Notes under the pieces: generated by a model | Told to the model about the DNA's origin: nothing | The model's input: the letters and a program-made list of their open reading frames with translations, nothing else | Database searches by the model: none | DNA from: Trebouxia sp. TZW2008 | Lineage: Eukaryota; Chlorophyta; Trebouxiophyceae; Trebouxiales; Trebouxiaceae | Assembly: GCA_002118135.1 (NCBI GenBank) | Contig: BDIU01000155.1 | Span: 248,001 to 312,000, forward strand | Reading direction: 5' to 3' | DNA: 64,000 nt | In this document: positions 1 through 11,809 of the stretch, one piece after another | Layout of the letters: the number at the start of each line of letters is the position of its first letter | How positions within the stretch are numbered: position 1 is the first letter of the stretch | Position numbers and translations under genes: made by a program

Positions 1-428
1 CAGTCCACGTCAGCACGCAACCTAAACGACAGAGCAATCTGCAAGGCCTCACCTTGCTTGGCTCACTGCCTGTCATCTCGATAGATATGTGAAAGAGAAA
101 GAAAGCAAGGGTCTGTAAGCGTTTGATGCGCGAAGGAAGCTTGAAGCAAGTTTTGACTTTGACACCGAAGTCGCGCTCTTCTTGTAGCAGGTTCTCAGGC
201 GGCAATCTAAATATTGTCAATATTCTGGAAAAAGGGTAAACCCGAACATTAGCGAAATATTACCCTCCTGAACCCTTACAGAGACACCTGGCACTGCCAA
301 TTCTCTTTGCCGTGCCTTGTAGCGATCGTGATTCCTGCGCGATTGCTCTCGGGTGCCAAGATGGGCAGAGTCGCCTGCCGCTGAGCTTGCTGGTTTGAGT
401 CGATCCCTGGCCCGCGAAGCTGCGGGCA
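1..428. other. 5' flank, no gene seen
   Basis: I see no convincing coding region here. A minus-strand open frame overlaps this stretch but has no recognisable domain. The stretch probably holds the promoter and 5' UTR of the bZIP gene that follows. Confidence 0.4.
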
Positions 429-3379
429 ATGTACCAACTAGATCAGACACCATTACCCAACTGGACAACACCTCTGGACCCGGTTGACTTGTTTTGGCAG
501 CATGATTCTAGTTTCTCTGAGCCGACGCATCTGCCAGCCAAAATATCACCTTCTGCCTCCTTGCAAACATCGAGTAGGCCAGCCGATAGCCGGTGGCCCG
601 AAAGCATTGCAACTCGTGACGGAGCACAGACGCAAGTAGGATCTACGGCACAGCCAGATCACATGTGGGAGCCGATCCCAAGCGCACCCAGCGATACTCG
701 GGAGGAAGTGCTCAATCTGTTCAGCGCCAGTGAAGCGCCACAGCTTGAGCCCGCAAAGCATGAGTCTGCTCAGTCCGCCCCAGCGCCTTCCGGCCTCACA
801 GCTGCAAGCGAGAAAAGTGGCAACATTCGCCGAGACGTCTCAGCACTGTCACGGACGCGCAGTCAGCCCCATACGTCAGAGCAGAAGCAAGCCAATGCTC
901 GCGAATCGCAGAAGCGGTTCCGAATGAGACAAAAGGTACAGCGCACACGCTGCACCACCATCGAAACCGCTGTTGAGTACCTGAACATGATCAGCAGCCC
1001 TGTTTCGGCGCGCGGACAACTTGCAGAAGCAATTGCCCCAACGCCTAGTAGCAGCACTGCCACAAAATGCTTGTCTGCTGTTGCAGGCACGAGCACAGGC
1101 CACAGAGGCACAGCTTGCTTCAACAGTTGCAGAACTGTGCAATCTGCGAGTGCGACAGCAACAGCTGGAGAGCAGAAATCTTTTGCTGGAAAAGTGCTCA
1201 CGCTTGAGTAACCAACAGCATGATGAGCTTGCTGGGGTATGTCTCTCACAGCTGGTGTCCTGTACGTGACGGACTCAGGGCATGACTCGACCCCCTGATT
1301 CCACTCATGCTCATGCTCTGTTCTTGCAGGAAGGTCCATATGAGAGACTGTACATTGCGCACGAAACAGATGCCTCAGAAAATGGACCATCAGTGACAAT
1401 TTCTGTGCGTGGGGCACGACACAGCATGACTGTGCAAGAAATCAGTGTCATGCCAGTATCGCAATTTGCCTTCTTGTGGACGGTGAGGGTCAAGATTTTG
1501 ACATGCATGATACCAACAAAACCTGTTGCCAGTTCATTGTGTAGACAAGCATATGCTTTTCAGTGTGGCAATATATATTGTTTGAAGAAGAAACCTTGCA
1601 GCTGTCACGAATGTGGGCTCTGACAGTCAACCTCGCGCTCTGTGTTAGCCTCCAGCGAGTGCTTTGCCAAAATTCCATGGACCATCCCAAGTCATCTGAA
1701 GCTATCCCATTGAATCGCTGGTCCTAGCTGCTCTGCATACAGGCCCTTCAGCCTTAGGATTTGGTTCTGCAACAGTAGAGTGCTTATGCAGGAGTACATC
1801 AGAGAGATTGGGGCATGTCTTATACAACTTGAACAGAAACAGGATCTGATCACCCAGCATCTCATGGAGAGGTTGACTATTGAGTCAAGCCGGCTTATCG
1901 GCTTGATTAAGCTGCTGAACCATGATGTACATCAAGCCATGCTAGATGGCAAGCTGGACCCAAACCTGGCCAACACACACAAGCTGGGATCTGCATTCTA
2001 CACCAATCTGACGGTGGGACCACTGGTACTCTGCTGTGTGCCGATTGTGCTTTTGCGTTGGCAAGCTGGACTGCTTTACCTGCCTAGCCATGCGAGTGAG
2101 AGTGCTGCATGCATCAATGCTGCAACCCCAGCAGCAGTTTCAGTATTACAACATCTGCAAGTCCCTCCTGTTTGTCTAATGCATCATGGCACAGGTTTTA
2201 TGCAATAGCAGCATGCCCATTTGTTCCAAGTACTCATTGCTTGACGAGGACAACACGTATCAGATTATGAGATGCAAGGTTGGCCAGCAGAGCAAGCGAA
2301 AGAAGCTTTGCAGCTGACGACCTTCCAAGCAGCTTACAGGACGTGTTGATACACCACTGTGCTTGCAGAGACTGTTGTCATTCTCAGAAGAACAGATGCA
2401 AGACATCATGGTGCTGCGGCGCATCTATGTCATCAGGCGCGGCTTGCATGCCACAGAGCGCAGGCAGATCCTTGCCCAGGCTGGTGTCAGCCATCATCAG
2501 ATGCCACTCCCCAATGACAACCTGGCTAGATCATCAGACCTGGCAACCCAGATCAAGAACAACGCCAGAGATGACTACAGGGTGTACCACAGGGTTGCGT
2601 GTGCCCTCCGCCGCGGGGTGAGCTATCCAGCTCATCTGTTTATAGCGTAATCTGCTGCCCACATGGTGCTATTGGATGCACTGAATGGCATCTCAAATAA
2701 AAGCAGTCTAAATGCACAGCTTGCAAGCGCTTTTTCTAGACAGGGTGTCCCTGCTTACTGCAACAGTCTGGTCACCGACCATCTGCCCTGGCTCTGTAAC
2801 CTTTGTACATGCATCAGCAGGCAGGAATCTGCTCGGCATCTCCATGACAAGGCGAGCTTGGTCAGCTCGAACTGATGATGTAGCTTCAGATCTGCTCATC
2901 CTCAATTCTGCAGCTCAATCAAGTCACTGGCATACGCACCCCAGAGGTTATCATCACCAGCATGCCATTGCCGATGTGCGTCTCCTTTCTCTGCATTAGA
3001 AGCTTTGATCAAAGCAGGGTCAGGCCTCTACCCAACATCTAACAAATGCCATGCAATGCTGCAGGTGTACACAACAAAGCAGTGGGCTATTGTGGTGGTG
3101 CAGTCCTACCCCTACTTGCCTGTTCTTGAGACGCATCTGGAGACAATGGCATTAGACAGAGGAGAGCCAAGCAGGGCAGAGCTGCTCGGCATTGCTACAG
3201 GCAACTATATGGCTGCAGAGTGGCGCCATCTGAACAAGTATCTTGAGGTCATAGCGTCTACAAAGTCTCATGACTATATCCCGTTTTCTGACAGGCCTGT
3301 TCAGCCTGCCTTTCCTTTGGCAGGCATGCCTATCGGCTCTGGAGCAGCTGCTAGGGACCTGCGTTACATGATGGCTTAG
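429..3379 (+). CDS. bZIP transcription factor, 7 exons
   Basis: Putative DNA-binding transcription factor of the bZIP family, acting in the nucleus as a dimer. Proposed exons: 429-935, 1087-1236, 1330-1482, 1792-2013, 2369-2617, 2914-2946, 3065-3379; all introns are phase 0 and the sum encodes 542 residues. Exon 1 is a polar Ser/Ala/Gln-rich region ending in the basic region (RESQKRFRMRQK). The first intron splits the basic region from the zipper, which starts ARAQATEAQLASTVAEL and keeps Leu heptads through exon 2. Exons 3-5 encode a conserved-looking helical segment (EYIREIGACLIQLEQKQD; RRIYVIRRGL), and the last exon has the aromatic motif VVVQSYPYLP often found near the C-terminus of chlorophyte bZIPs. 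The expected invariant Asn is displaced by one residue (see findings). Exon 6 is small and least certain; the start Met is the first in frame. Confidence 0.75.
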
Positions 3380-4785
3380 GCATTATGTTTGTGTCCATGT
3401 ATCATCATGTTGCATCTTGAGACTCACATATCATGCTTGTCAGATGATTGAGGCTCATGGTGATACTTGACATTCTGTGGTGTGTGTTGAGTGCTAGTGG
3501 TTCAAGAATCTGTTGTCTCGTCAATGCTAGATCTGACTGCATGCTAGATCTGACTGCATACAGAAAGGTGCATGAGCGGAGCGCTGCTTGAGACTGTCAA
3601 GATGAGTGTGTAGATTGCTGGTGGTCATGTCGAAGTTGTTTCATCTCTTGATTGATGGGTCTGCTTCTGCTTTTACTTTTGAATGCCTAGCACATGGTCT
3701 GCTGAAATCTTGATGGTTTCAGTGGAGTTTGAGTGGATTTAGCGGAGTCCTCAGGGCTCTGCAGAAGGAAAGGAGTTTTGTTGGCTGGTTTCGGTTGTGT
3801 TGTTGAGTTGCTTGGCTACATTTGAAACTGCTGCTTTTGCTGATAGCGTGTTTGCGTCTGTTACTGTGCTTGCTCATGAGCGCATGATATACTTGTATGA
3901 CATTGCAACTCAGGTTACGGTTTGAAATAGCAATTCTAGCTGGGCTGCTCTGTCATGCGCTGGAGCTTGGCTTTCCGCTGAACAGTAGAAGCTGATTTGT
4001 AACAAAACATATCCTCTGACCAATGCTTGGGGCGCGTGTCAGTGCTTTCAATGTCAACGTGTGGCTGCCCAAGCTGTGACAAGTCTCAACATCTGCAGCG
4101 GTCACTTGGGCATGCATGTGGTGTATGACAATGACAGCAGCAATGTGCACTCTTGATTGCTGTTCAACACATGTTTAGACAAAATCTGTCAGGCCATGAC
4201 TGGGTCATTGAGCATGCTTGCCATATGGCAACAGGCATGCTGTTGCTGCTCCGCATGCCAGTGGGCAAAAGTTGATAGTTCAGCAGGAATCGTAGCTTGC
4301 GTCCTGAACTAGGTGTGTGCCACACCTATTGGGTTCCTGGTGAACAGCAACAGGAAAGCTGCTGTAAGCAGTCAAAACATGACATGGCCAGCACCTCTGT
4401 TGGTACTTGGTCTAATTGACCAGATGCACTGATCAGTGTGCATGAGTGACACATTGCCTCACTACTGCATTTATGCAGTAGCAATGCTGAGTGCTGTGCT
4501 TCAAAAGAAAAGGCGTAACACGTGCGGCCCTGGAAAGGTTGCATATGTCAAAGTCAAGACTGCAGACAATGGACCTGTTTGAACGTTTTCCTGCTACCTC
4601 CCTGAAAAGGCTGTGTGTACAAACTGGACCAGCAAGGGAACTATCCTGGCTGAGATGTTGGGCATCCTGCACAATACAGCATCCAATTCTCAGGCAATAT
4701 CAGGCTGCAAAGTGCATCACAAAGTATCATTTGACTTTGCAGACCTTCCTTGTCAGTGCCTTTTTGGAAACTTCCTTTCAGTGCT
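3380..4785. other. intergenic, no gene recognised
   Basis: About 1.4 kb without a recognisable gene. Open frames are short and have no domain signal. A small direct repeat, tgctagatctgactgca, occurs twice near 3520-3560. The bZIP and profilin-like genes converge here, so it probably holds two 3' UTRs. Confidence 0.4.
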
Positions 4786-5532
4786 TCAAGTAAGTAGAAT
4801 GGCTTTTGAGTCAAGCACTTTGCAAAATGATTCAGAGTCACAAGTGGGAGCGTACTCATAGGTCACAACTGAGAAGATGGGCGCTCCTGCTTGACTTCCA
4901 GCAAGCATGTGCACTGCAGCTCCTTCAGTCAACTCTGGCTCGTTTGTCATTGAGCGTCCATACACCAGGGGATCAGGACCATCTATATGATGCCTGTGCA
5001 CCTGAAGGCATTGAATATACTGTCAGGATTGCTTTGAACCTGCAGCCTCGGTCTTGTAAAGGAACGACCAGCGCTTCTGGCATACAGGCGCAGCATATAG
5101 CTACCTCATATCGCTTATTCTGTAGTACAATGCCAGTTCTCAGTGCAGCCTCTCTAGGTCCAAACAGGCTCTGCAAACTGTGCAGCTCAGCCGGGAATGC
5201 CTGCAGGCACACCTTTTCTGAGCCGTGCATGTTTGCGCATTGCCAAGCTTGCGGGCAAGCAAATTGTGCTGATGGACGTCTGAAGCAGTGTTGTTACAGA
5301 ACACCAACGACGTTCTTTGCAAGGCTTTGGCTGCAGTGAGCTCTTGTCCAGGCAGCTGCTCACTTTGAGACAACATGGTCACAACTTGACGTACCTGGCA
5401 GGCTTTGGAGAACAAGACTGTCCCATCTGCAGTGAAAACGAGGACCCTCGAGCAGGTTGCCAGGTACTGTTGAGCGGCAAGCGCTGCTCGATTGCTTGGT
5501 GCTTGATCAGCTTGCTGTGGCGGGTGCTGCAT
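4786..5532 (-). CDS. profilin-like protein, 3 exons
   Basis: Small protein with a profilin-type fold, possibly actin- or membrane-associated. Exons on the minus strand: 5532-5395, 5200-5105, 5001-4786; all junctions are phase 0, giving 149 residues (classical profilins have about 130). Visible motifs follow profilin order: a core strand RVLVFTADGTVLFSK, then AFPAELHSLQSLFG, then LRTGIVLQNKRYEVHRHH, then VYGRSM, and a C-terminal TEGAAVHML/FSVVTYE pair of strands. The N-terminal MQHPPQQADQAP is not the usual profilin start (MSWQxYVD-like). The actin and poly-Pro binding residues cannot be verified by eye. It could belong to a divergent profilin-related family rather than bona fide profilin. Confidence 0.6.
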
Positions 5533-6000
5533 GCTAGAATAGAATGTCTGGCTCAAGCTCCTACGTCATAATACAGATGCTGATGCATTTGCTGAATTGC
5601 AAATCATCGCTATCACAACCGCAACTCGCAAGGACTGCATGGAGTCATCGATGCCTTGCGGCAGAGTCAACGAGAAATGTACACAACCGCTTGGAAATTC
5701 CCCTAAGCAACAAGTTCTGGACGTGCTAGTTCCTACAGCGAGCTGGTCACTCTGACTTATAACAGAAGCGCTTCAGCTTCATGCTTGATGCCTTCATGAT
5801 GATCCTTGACTTGGGCTATAACGCCAGCTTGACATGCAGTCTGATCACCGCTGAAGCGCATGACAGTACCTGTTGACCTCGTGTCGTGGCACGACTCGCA
5901 GCTTCTGATCTGAAGAAGTATATGCAATCTCAGATCATACTGAACTGCAGCACCACACTTCCGGAAGGTGCAGCTTGAGTCATGTATAGCCCGTCAAAGT
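5533..6000. other. shared upstream region of profilin-like and LHC genes
   Basis: No coding signal seen. The two flanking genes are divergent, so this 468-bp gap probably holds both promoters. I could not pick out a clear TATA box. Confidence 0.35.
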
Positions 6001-7866
6001 ATGCAGACTAGGCAGTTACAGCCTCACATCTTCAGCTCAGCCCCTGTCCGGGCTGCAGCTCGTCCGGGCAAACGGGAAGGTGTCAGATCAGCAGAGCAGC
6101 TCAGAGGAGGCCCTCTTTGCAAAGCCAAAGCCAGGGACAGCAGCAGCACTAGCAACCTCAAGCAGAGTTCCAGCGCCAAGAAGAAACCAATTCCAGGGTT
6201 AGGACATCAGCACCAGAGCAACATTGTATGCAGTCACATCACCTGTCTTTGCTGGACCTGATACAATCATATGCTGCAGGAATGCTGGGTTTGACCCGCT
6301 TCACTTCAGCAGAGACCCAAAGAAATTTGAAGCTTTCAGGCACGTCCTGCAGATGTTGTTGCGTCAGTAACGGCATGTGTCACGACAACATGCTCTTGTA
6401 CATGTGCAGCAATATGGCATAAGTGTTTGCTGCTTCAGGGAAGCTGAAGTAATCCATGCAAGATGGGCAATGCTAGGCGTGCTTGGTCTCATCATACCCG
6501 ATGTGCTTGGTGCGCCCCTGTACATGCTGCCAGAGCTTGGGACAGAGAGGCTGCTGCCCTTCACAATCATTGTGGTAGTTGCCTTCGGTGGACTGGAGAT
6601 CTACAGGGTGCAGTCCATTCTTCAAGGGCGTGATCTGAATAGCAGGGTATACCCTGGTGGCAAGCAGTTTGACCCCCTGGGACTTGCCAAGAGGCAGCCC
6701 GCAGGGCAAAAAGAGCCTGACAGCCCAGGTGAACATGCTTTGCCACATTGACGTGCTACATACCTGCTATATGCCAGGTGCACACGCATGTGCTGTCCGT
6801 GCCATAGCTCAAGCTATGCTGATGCCCTTAAGCCGCCCAAGGTTTTTCTGAGTTTGCCTGCAGTTATCTTGAGCGCCCCCGTACCACTGCTGCTGCTGTC
6901 GATTGTCTGCATGTGCTTCTAATTCTGCATCTGCTGAGCAATTGTTGATTAGTTTACAGAGGCCAAGCCCTTGCATCACCCTGGCAGTTTGCTGCACGTC
7001 AGGTCTACATGCATTGCATCTGCTGCAGATTGACTGAGATGCCAGGAACATGGGTCACTCTTTGATGGCTCGGCTGCAGCTGTTGCATCGATTGATTATA
7101 CCATTGCAGCTGCACACAAAATAGATCAAGTCTGTAGTTGTAATGGTTGCATTGAATCTCAGTTGCAAGGGAGGAATACGTAGTTCATCTTGTAGCTAGG
7201 CAACCAGTTTGCAAGGTGCAAATCAAGAGGTCATTGGTTTGAGTTGCGTAAAGCATCATTACAGCAGCACATTGACACATGCGTGCAGGCCTTGGAGTAT
7301 TCTCCTCGTGGCTTGGTGGCCTGCCTGGCTGGCTCAGTGGCGGCTGGTGGCTGGAGAAAAGGAACAAGACCGAAAGCGAGGTCAATGATCTGAAGACAAA
7401 GGAGCTGAGCAATGGGCGCCTAGCCATGTGAGTGTCTGTTTGCTTGTGTTTCACCAGACGCATGTCTCCAGAAGTCCTCATGTCTGCTGCAAAGCACATG
7501 TCTGCTTGTGCACTCTTGTCTGCTGCAGGACACATGTCTGCTGCAACACCAGCAGTTACCTTGTCAGTGGTGCTTGTTGCCATGTGAGTGGCAACAACTG
7601 CATGTGAGCATCAGCATGCATCCCTCATTGCAAGTTGGGTTGTGCTTGACACAAGGCTCACGTCAAGCATCCATCTGTACCAGGCGCCAAATCTTCAGTT
7701 TATGTCTTGTCATGTCATGGCTTGTTATGTAGTGGGTATGCTGCGCAGGATCTCATGTGTGGGCATCTATGTGGCCTCCATGATCACTGGCAAAGGTCCA
7801 TATTCTCTGTTGTTGGAGCATGTACAAGACCCAATACACCACAATGCCGTGCAGAACTTGCTGTAG
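6001..7866 (+). CDS. chlorophyll a/b-binding light-harvesting protein
   Basis: Thylakoid antenna protein that binds chlorophyll and feeds a photosystem. Exons: 6001-6339 (with an unresolved frame change near 6203-6230), 6439-6728, 7289-7427, 7749-7866. The N-terminus (MQTRQLQPHIFSSAPVRAAA) is basic and Ser-rich, as expected of a plastid transit peptide. LHC signatures appear in order: SPVFAGPDTII, AGFDPLHFSRDPKKFEAF, helix B EAEVIHARWAMLGVLG, LLPFTIIVVVAFGGLEIYR, RVYPGGKQFDPLGLA, helix A LKTKELSNGRLAM, and the C-terminal ASMITGKGPYSLLLEHV. The intron at 6340-6438 is GC..AG. An insert of about 40 residues rich in Trp and Gly lies between FDPLGLA and helix A. It is a member of the Lhca/Lhcb superfamily; I cannot assign a subtype with confidence. 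Confidence 0.85.
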
Positions 7867-8808
7867 TCACAAGTTGCAGGGACTTGTTTGTTGGTTATGA
7901 GTCATGTCACAACAGCTTCCGTCTATTCATTGGGCATCAGCAATGCGGAGTGCCATTCAGATTTGTATGTTGATCGAGTAGGTGTCTCCCTGGTTGTCTT
8001 CCTGCCCGCTAGATATTCTTTATCAATACTTGATAATCTGAAATGTATAGTAGAGCTTCCCTCAGCAAATTCTGTTCTGGCTGCAGCTGACGCTGAGAGC
8101 ACCCAATCAACTGGTCTCTGCCCCTTTAAATTTAGGACTTTACTACAAAGCCAGACTGACCCATTTTTGTATTAATGCATTGACATGACAATACAATCCC
8201 CAGGAGATTGCTTTCACCACACCTTTAGGGTGATGACCTGTGCAAAAGTTTTCAAACTGTATATGTTGATTGTAACTTGCCAAGCAGACATTCAGTCATG
8301 TCCCTCTCAATCCGATTGAGGACGATCCGTCCTGAGGTTCACTGAGCCTCAGTGACTGAGGTATTCAACCAGGACCTTTCGGAGTGCAAGGCAGCTTGCA
8401 AAATGCACCTTCAGATTCATTTCTGTTCACTTCGCATGATCAAAAGTCCACTTCGCAACATCAAAAGTCAAGGCTTGCCCTTCACTTGTACTGTTCCCGA
8501 ATGCCCTGGGCCCACCCATTGCTTGCAGTGCAACATTGGCATGAGCTATCTGGCTGTTGAGCAAGCAACATGAGAATTTATGCACAGGTGAATGATAAGA
8601 TGCTTGATGCCAGGTGGAATCCAGGTTGGCATCAAGGCTCGACAAAGAAGCCGTCGAGTCGATTTTGAAACTTATGTCACGTTCCGACAGGTGCTGAGGC
8701 ACTCTATTCGTGCCGTGTCTCTCTCTCTCTCTCATGCAAGTGTTGTGATTTGATCGACGGTGGTGAGGCAGTGGGTGCGCGCAAAGCGTGCGCGCCACAG
8801 CGCGTTTC
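7867..8808. other. intergenic, no gene recognised
   Basis: No coding signal found in 0.9 kb. A short CT microsatellite lies near 8716-8733. Confidence 0.4.
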
Positions 8809-11800
8809 ATGCTGACGGAGTCTCCGGCCATCCGGACTGGGATTGAGCAGGTGCTTAAGCAAGACTCCGAACAGGTGTCATATGCGCTTGACACGCCCAA
8901 GTCATCTGGTACGAGTGCAGCGTTGACAACCTCTGCGCCAGTTGGAGTTCACTTCGTCCGCTTATAGTCTGCCGTGCTGGAGCAGGCGATAGCCCAGTAG
9001 TTTGCGTCACAGCCAGTGGAAACCGCCCATTCAGACAGCCAGGCACAGCAGCGTTTCACAGGCATAGATTGTACTACTGGGACGAGGTGCCTGCAGTATT
9101 GCAGTTCAATCCATACATCAAAAGTGGATACCGAGCTGGTGTGTTTGCTTGGCAAGCAGCTTGAAAGAATATGCTTGCTTGTACATTCTACTGTTGGCAA
9201 TGTTAGTCAATAGGTGATCAATCTTCTGCAGGCTTGAGCTGTCAGGAATGTGTAGGGACTCTGTTCCAGTATCATAATGAAACAGGTGAACATGCATGGC
9301 TGTTGCAATTTGCGCATTTGCTGGAAAGTCGTGTTTGACTTTTGCGCTGCTTCATCCAGATTGCATCTGCGACAATGCAGCTGAACGTGTTTTTGTACGC
9401 AAGCACGTGTTCATCAACCATTACATGCCAGCCCAACACATGCCCTGCATTTGCAGGTTCTGCAATTTCATTCCCAACAAAGAAGCATCTCGCCTGACCT
9501 GTGCATTGTGCAGGCACGTCTGGGTGCACCTGACCTCATTGCTAGCATGCATAGCCATAAGGGCGGTTCTTGACAACAGCAGCTCATCTCATCTGACCCA
9601 TTGCCTCATGCAGGCAACATCTGGGTGCACCTAATCTCACTGCTAGCATGCATAGCCATTGTAGCAGCAGGCATGGTGGCGCCTTGGCCCTTGGGTGGCG
9701 CTGCTCTACTGTCACTGCTGCTCCCAGTGATACTCTGCCTTGCTGGCTCGGTCACCTACCACACCATGATGGCCAATCACTGGAATTATAAGCTGTACAT
9801 CACCATGGATGTAAGCCTGACAGCCTTACGCTCATGTGTCTCATGCATGCAGCGTAGGCTTGATACTCGCACTCTTATACATGGTTTACATTTGAAACTA
9901 CAGAGACTATTTTGTTGACGCTCTGGAAGATGTTGCTGCACCTGCATATTGCAGAAGACTAAGTTGCTGAGACGCTCTGTGCATGCAGCTGTGCTGCCAT
10001 TGTGTGCTGGGCTGACATGCAATGCTTGTGTTCTGCTGCTGTCTCGTTTTGCTCAGGCACACAATGCTGCTTATCTGCTTGCTTGTGTGCTTCCGTTTCT
10101 GTCACAAGTGATCATGCTCGCTTTGCAGGTGTGCGGGGTGTTTGCGCTCTTCCTGACTGGTGCCCACAACTTCATCTGGATGGGACTGTACTGCTATCCC
10201 CGCCTGAGGAATGCAGCAGTCACAGCATACTTTCTCACAGCTGGCACGTGTGCCCTCATGGGTGTGACAGCCAAGAGCATTGCTAAGCGAGCTGTACCAA
10301 TGCTGGTGCTGCTGCTGCTGAGGTGCAGCATATTGCTGACAAGGGTGTATCTGAAAAGCGGCTCCTGGTGGGGCTCACTCAACTTCTGTTGGATGGAGGT
10401 GAGGCTTTTGGACTGTTGCATTTGTGCTGCTGAGAGTCGCATCAGTGCTGCCCTTCATGCTGAGAGATGCATCTGCGCTGCCACTTTGTGGCAGTGGCAA
10501 CAGTGTTGTCAGTTGCTTTTGTGCTGGTGGATGCAACAAGGCAAGCAGCATGGCCATAGTGACCTGCCAGCCACCATCTGGCTGGCATGCTTTTGCACCA
10601 TGCTGACTAGGCAGACAGCATGGCCATGACGGTCATTTGCAAATTGCACCTTTACATTTGCATGATTGCACAGCATGCAAGTACAGCAAACAGCACATCC
10701 ATAATGATCAGCCAAGATCTACACCTTTGACTTGCATAAATGTATAGCATGTGCGCTTGCACATTGGTGACATACCTACAGGCTTCCTTTTGCTTGCCAG
10801 CTGCATGATATTTCTGAGCTGAGCAGTTCCCAGCAGATGCTTGTCAGCACAGGGTCGCTAGCATAGTTCTGGGATGGTCTATGGCATGGAATGGTCTATG
10901 GCATGGACATTGGCCGGCCAGGGATGCCTCTTGTTGAATCTCATGTCTTCCATCTGTCAAGCGCACATGCGGACGATATCTGTTGTCATGCTAGCTTACT
11001 ACTAGGGCTGTTATGTACGCATACCGTGTACGGTACTCCGTATATACGCGTACATTGGCTCGTTGGCCGTGTATATACGCTGAAAACCATGCGTATCAAG
11101 GATGCGTACATAGTGCAGGTTTTGCCTCAACTATGGGCATTTCAGCCTGATTTCCATCGATTTTGGCCTTATTTCTGGGGATTTAGGCTATGCATAATGA
11201 TAGACATTGCATTGGGCGGTGCAATTTTCAGTAGATTTGCCCATAGAAGCAAAACAAATTTTGAAAAGTGGCTCACTGATGACTCATCGTCTCATGACAA
11301 ATAGGATTACGCAAGACACCATGAGTCACATGTAACGGTTGACTCATATTTGACTATGTATATCATGTTTTTGTGCGTTTGTGCACGCTGTATAAGCGTC
11401 CTTTCGGTGTCACGCCCTTTTTGGCCAAATGTGCGCAAAAATGGGCGTTTGTACGGATACATGCGTATTATACGCGTTATGCGTACAAAAACTCTCGGAA
11501 GAGTTATGTACATAACAGCCCTACTTACTACTGGGCTCAATGAGAGCGCTGGCCCATACAAAACAGTCTGTCTGCATGCAGGTACTGACATGCATTGGTG
11601 CAATTGTGAATGTCAAGCGCATACCTGAGAAGTGGTTCCATGTCAAAGACCCACGCACCCCTGGGAGGTTTGACTATTGGCTCAACTCCCACCAGATCAT
11701 GCACGTTCTTGTGGCCTGGGCCATGGCGCACTATGGTCTGGGAGCTACATTTGACTACATGCACTTTGCCAAAGAGACACAGTGCCCGGCGTGGGAGTTG

Positions 11801-11809
11801 GCGCTATAA
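8809..11809 (+). CDS. PAQR (AdipoR/haemolysin III) family seven-TM protein
   Basis: Integral membrane protein of the progestin/adipoQ receptor family, a group of putative zinc hydrolases (ceramidase-like) or receptors. Exons: 8809-8908 (join uncertain), 9013-9138, 9232-9285, 9614-9810, 10129-10398, 11582-11809; the sum is 975 nt, 324 residues, and phases agree. The N-terminal YYWDEVPAVLQFNPYIKSGY matches the PAQR entry motif, followed by HNETGNIWVHL. The conserved metal-site residues are visible: Ser/His in SVTYHTMM, an Asp in ITMDVCG, and the C-terminal pair in NSHQIMH. The RIPEKWF motif precedes the last helix. The region between exons 5 and 6 is a 1.18-kb intron carrying a MITE. The first exon could alternatively join at 8940/9039. 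Confidence 0.8.
9514..9570 (+). repeat. decoy copy of PAQR exon 4 start with acceptor
   Basis: The 5' end of the exon starting at 9614, together with its TGCAG acceptor, is duplicated exactly 100 bp upstream. The copy would encode HVWVHLTSLLACIAI against NIWVHLISLLACIAI in the real exon, then diverges. Use of the copy would lose the TM segment that follows. Confidence 0.8.
10869..10908. repeat. short direct duplication in PAQR intron
   Basis: A unit close to atggtctatggcatgga occurs twice in immediate tandem. Confidence 0.7.
11003..11523. mobile_element. hAT-like MITE, 521 bp, in PAQR intron 5
   Basis: The element begins TAGGGCTGTTATGTAC and ends with its exact reverse complement GTACATAACAGCCCTA, so the terminal inverted repeats match perfectly over 16 bp. 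It is flanked on both sides by the identical 8-bp target duplication CTTACTAC (10995-11002 and 11524-11531). An 8-bp duplication and a TIR of YAGGGCTG type are diagnostic of the hAT superfamily. Subterminal regions are rich in short motifs such as GCGTA and TACGC in both orientations, typical transposase binding arrays. There is no transposase frame, so it is non-autonomous. It lies wholly within an intron. Confidence 0.9.

Noticed and set aside
217..471. Minus-strand 84-residue frame with basic residues resembling a second bZIP basic region
   Set aside because: No zipper follows and it overlaps the bZIP start on the other strand; basic pattern does not fit the consensus.
9601..9918. Mutually exclusive exons in the PAQR gene (9514 and 9614)
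   Set aside because: The 9514 copy lacks the rest of the exon and its donor, so it cannot replace the real exon; treated as a decoy copy.
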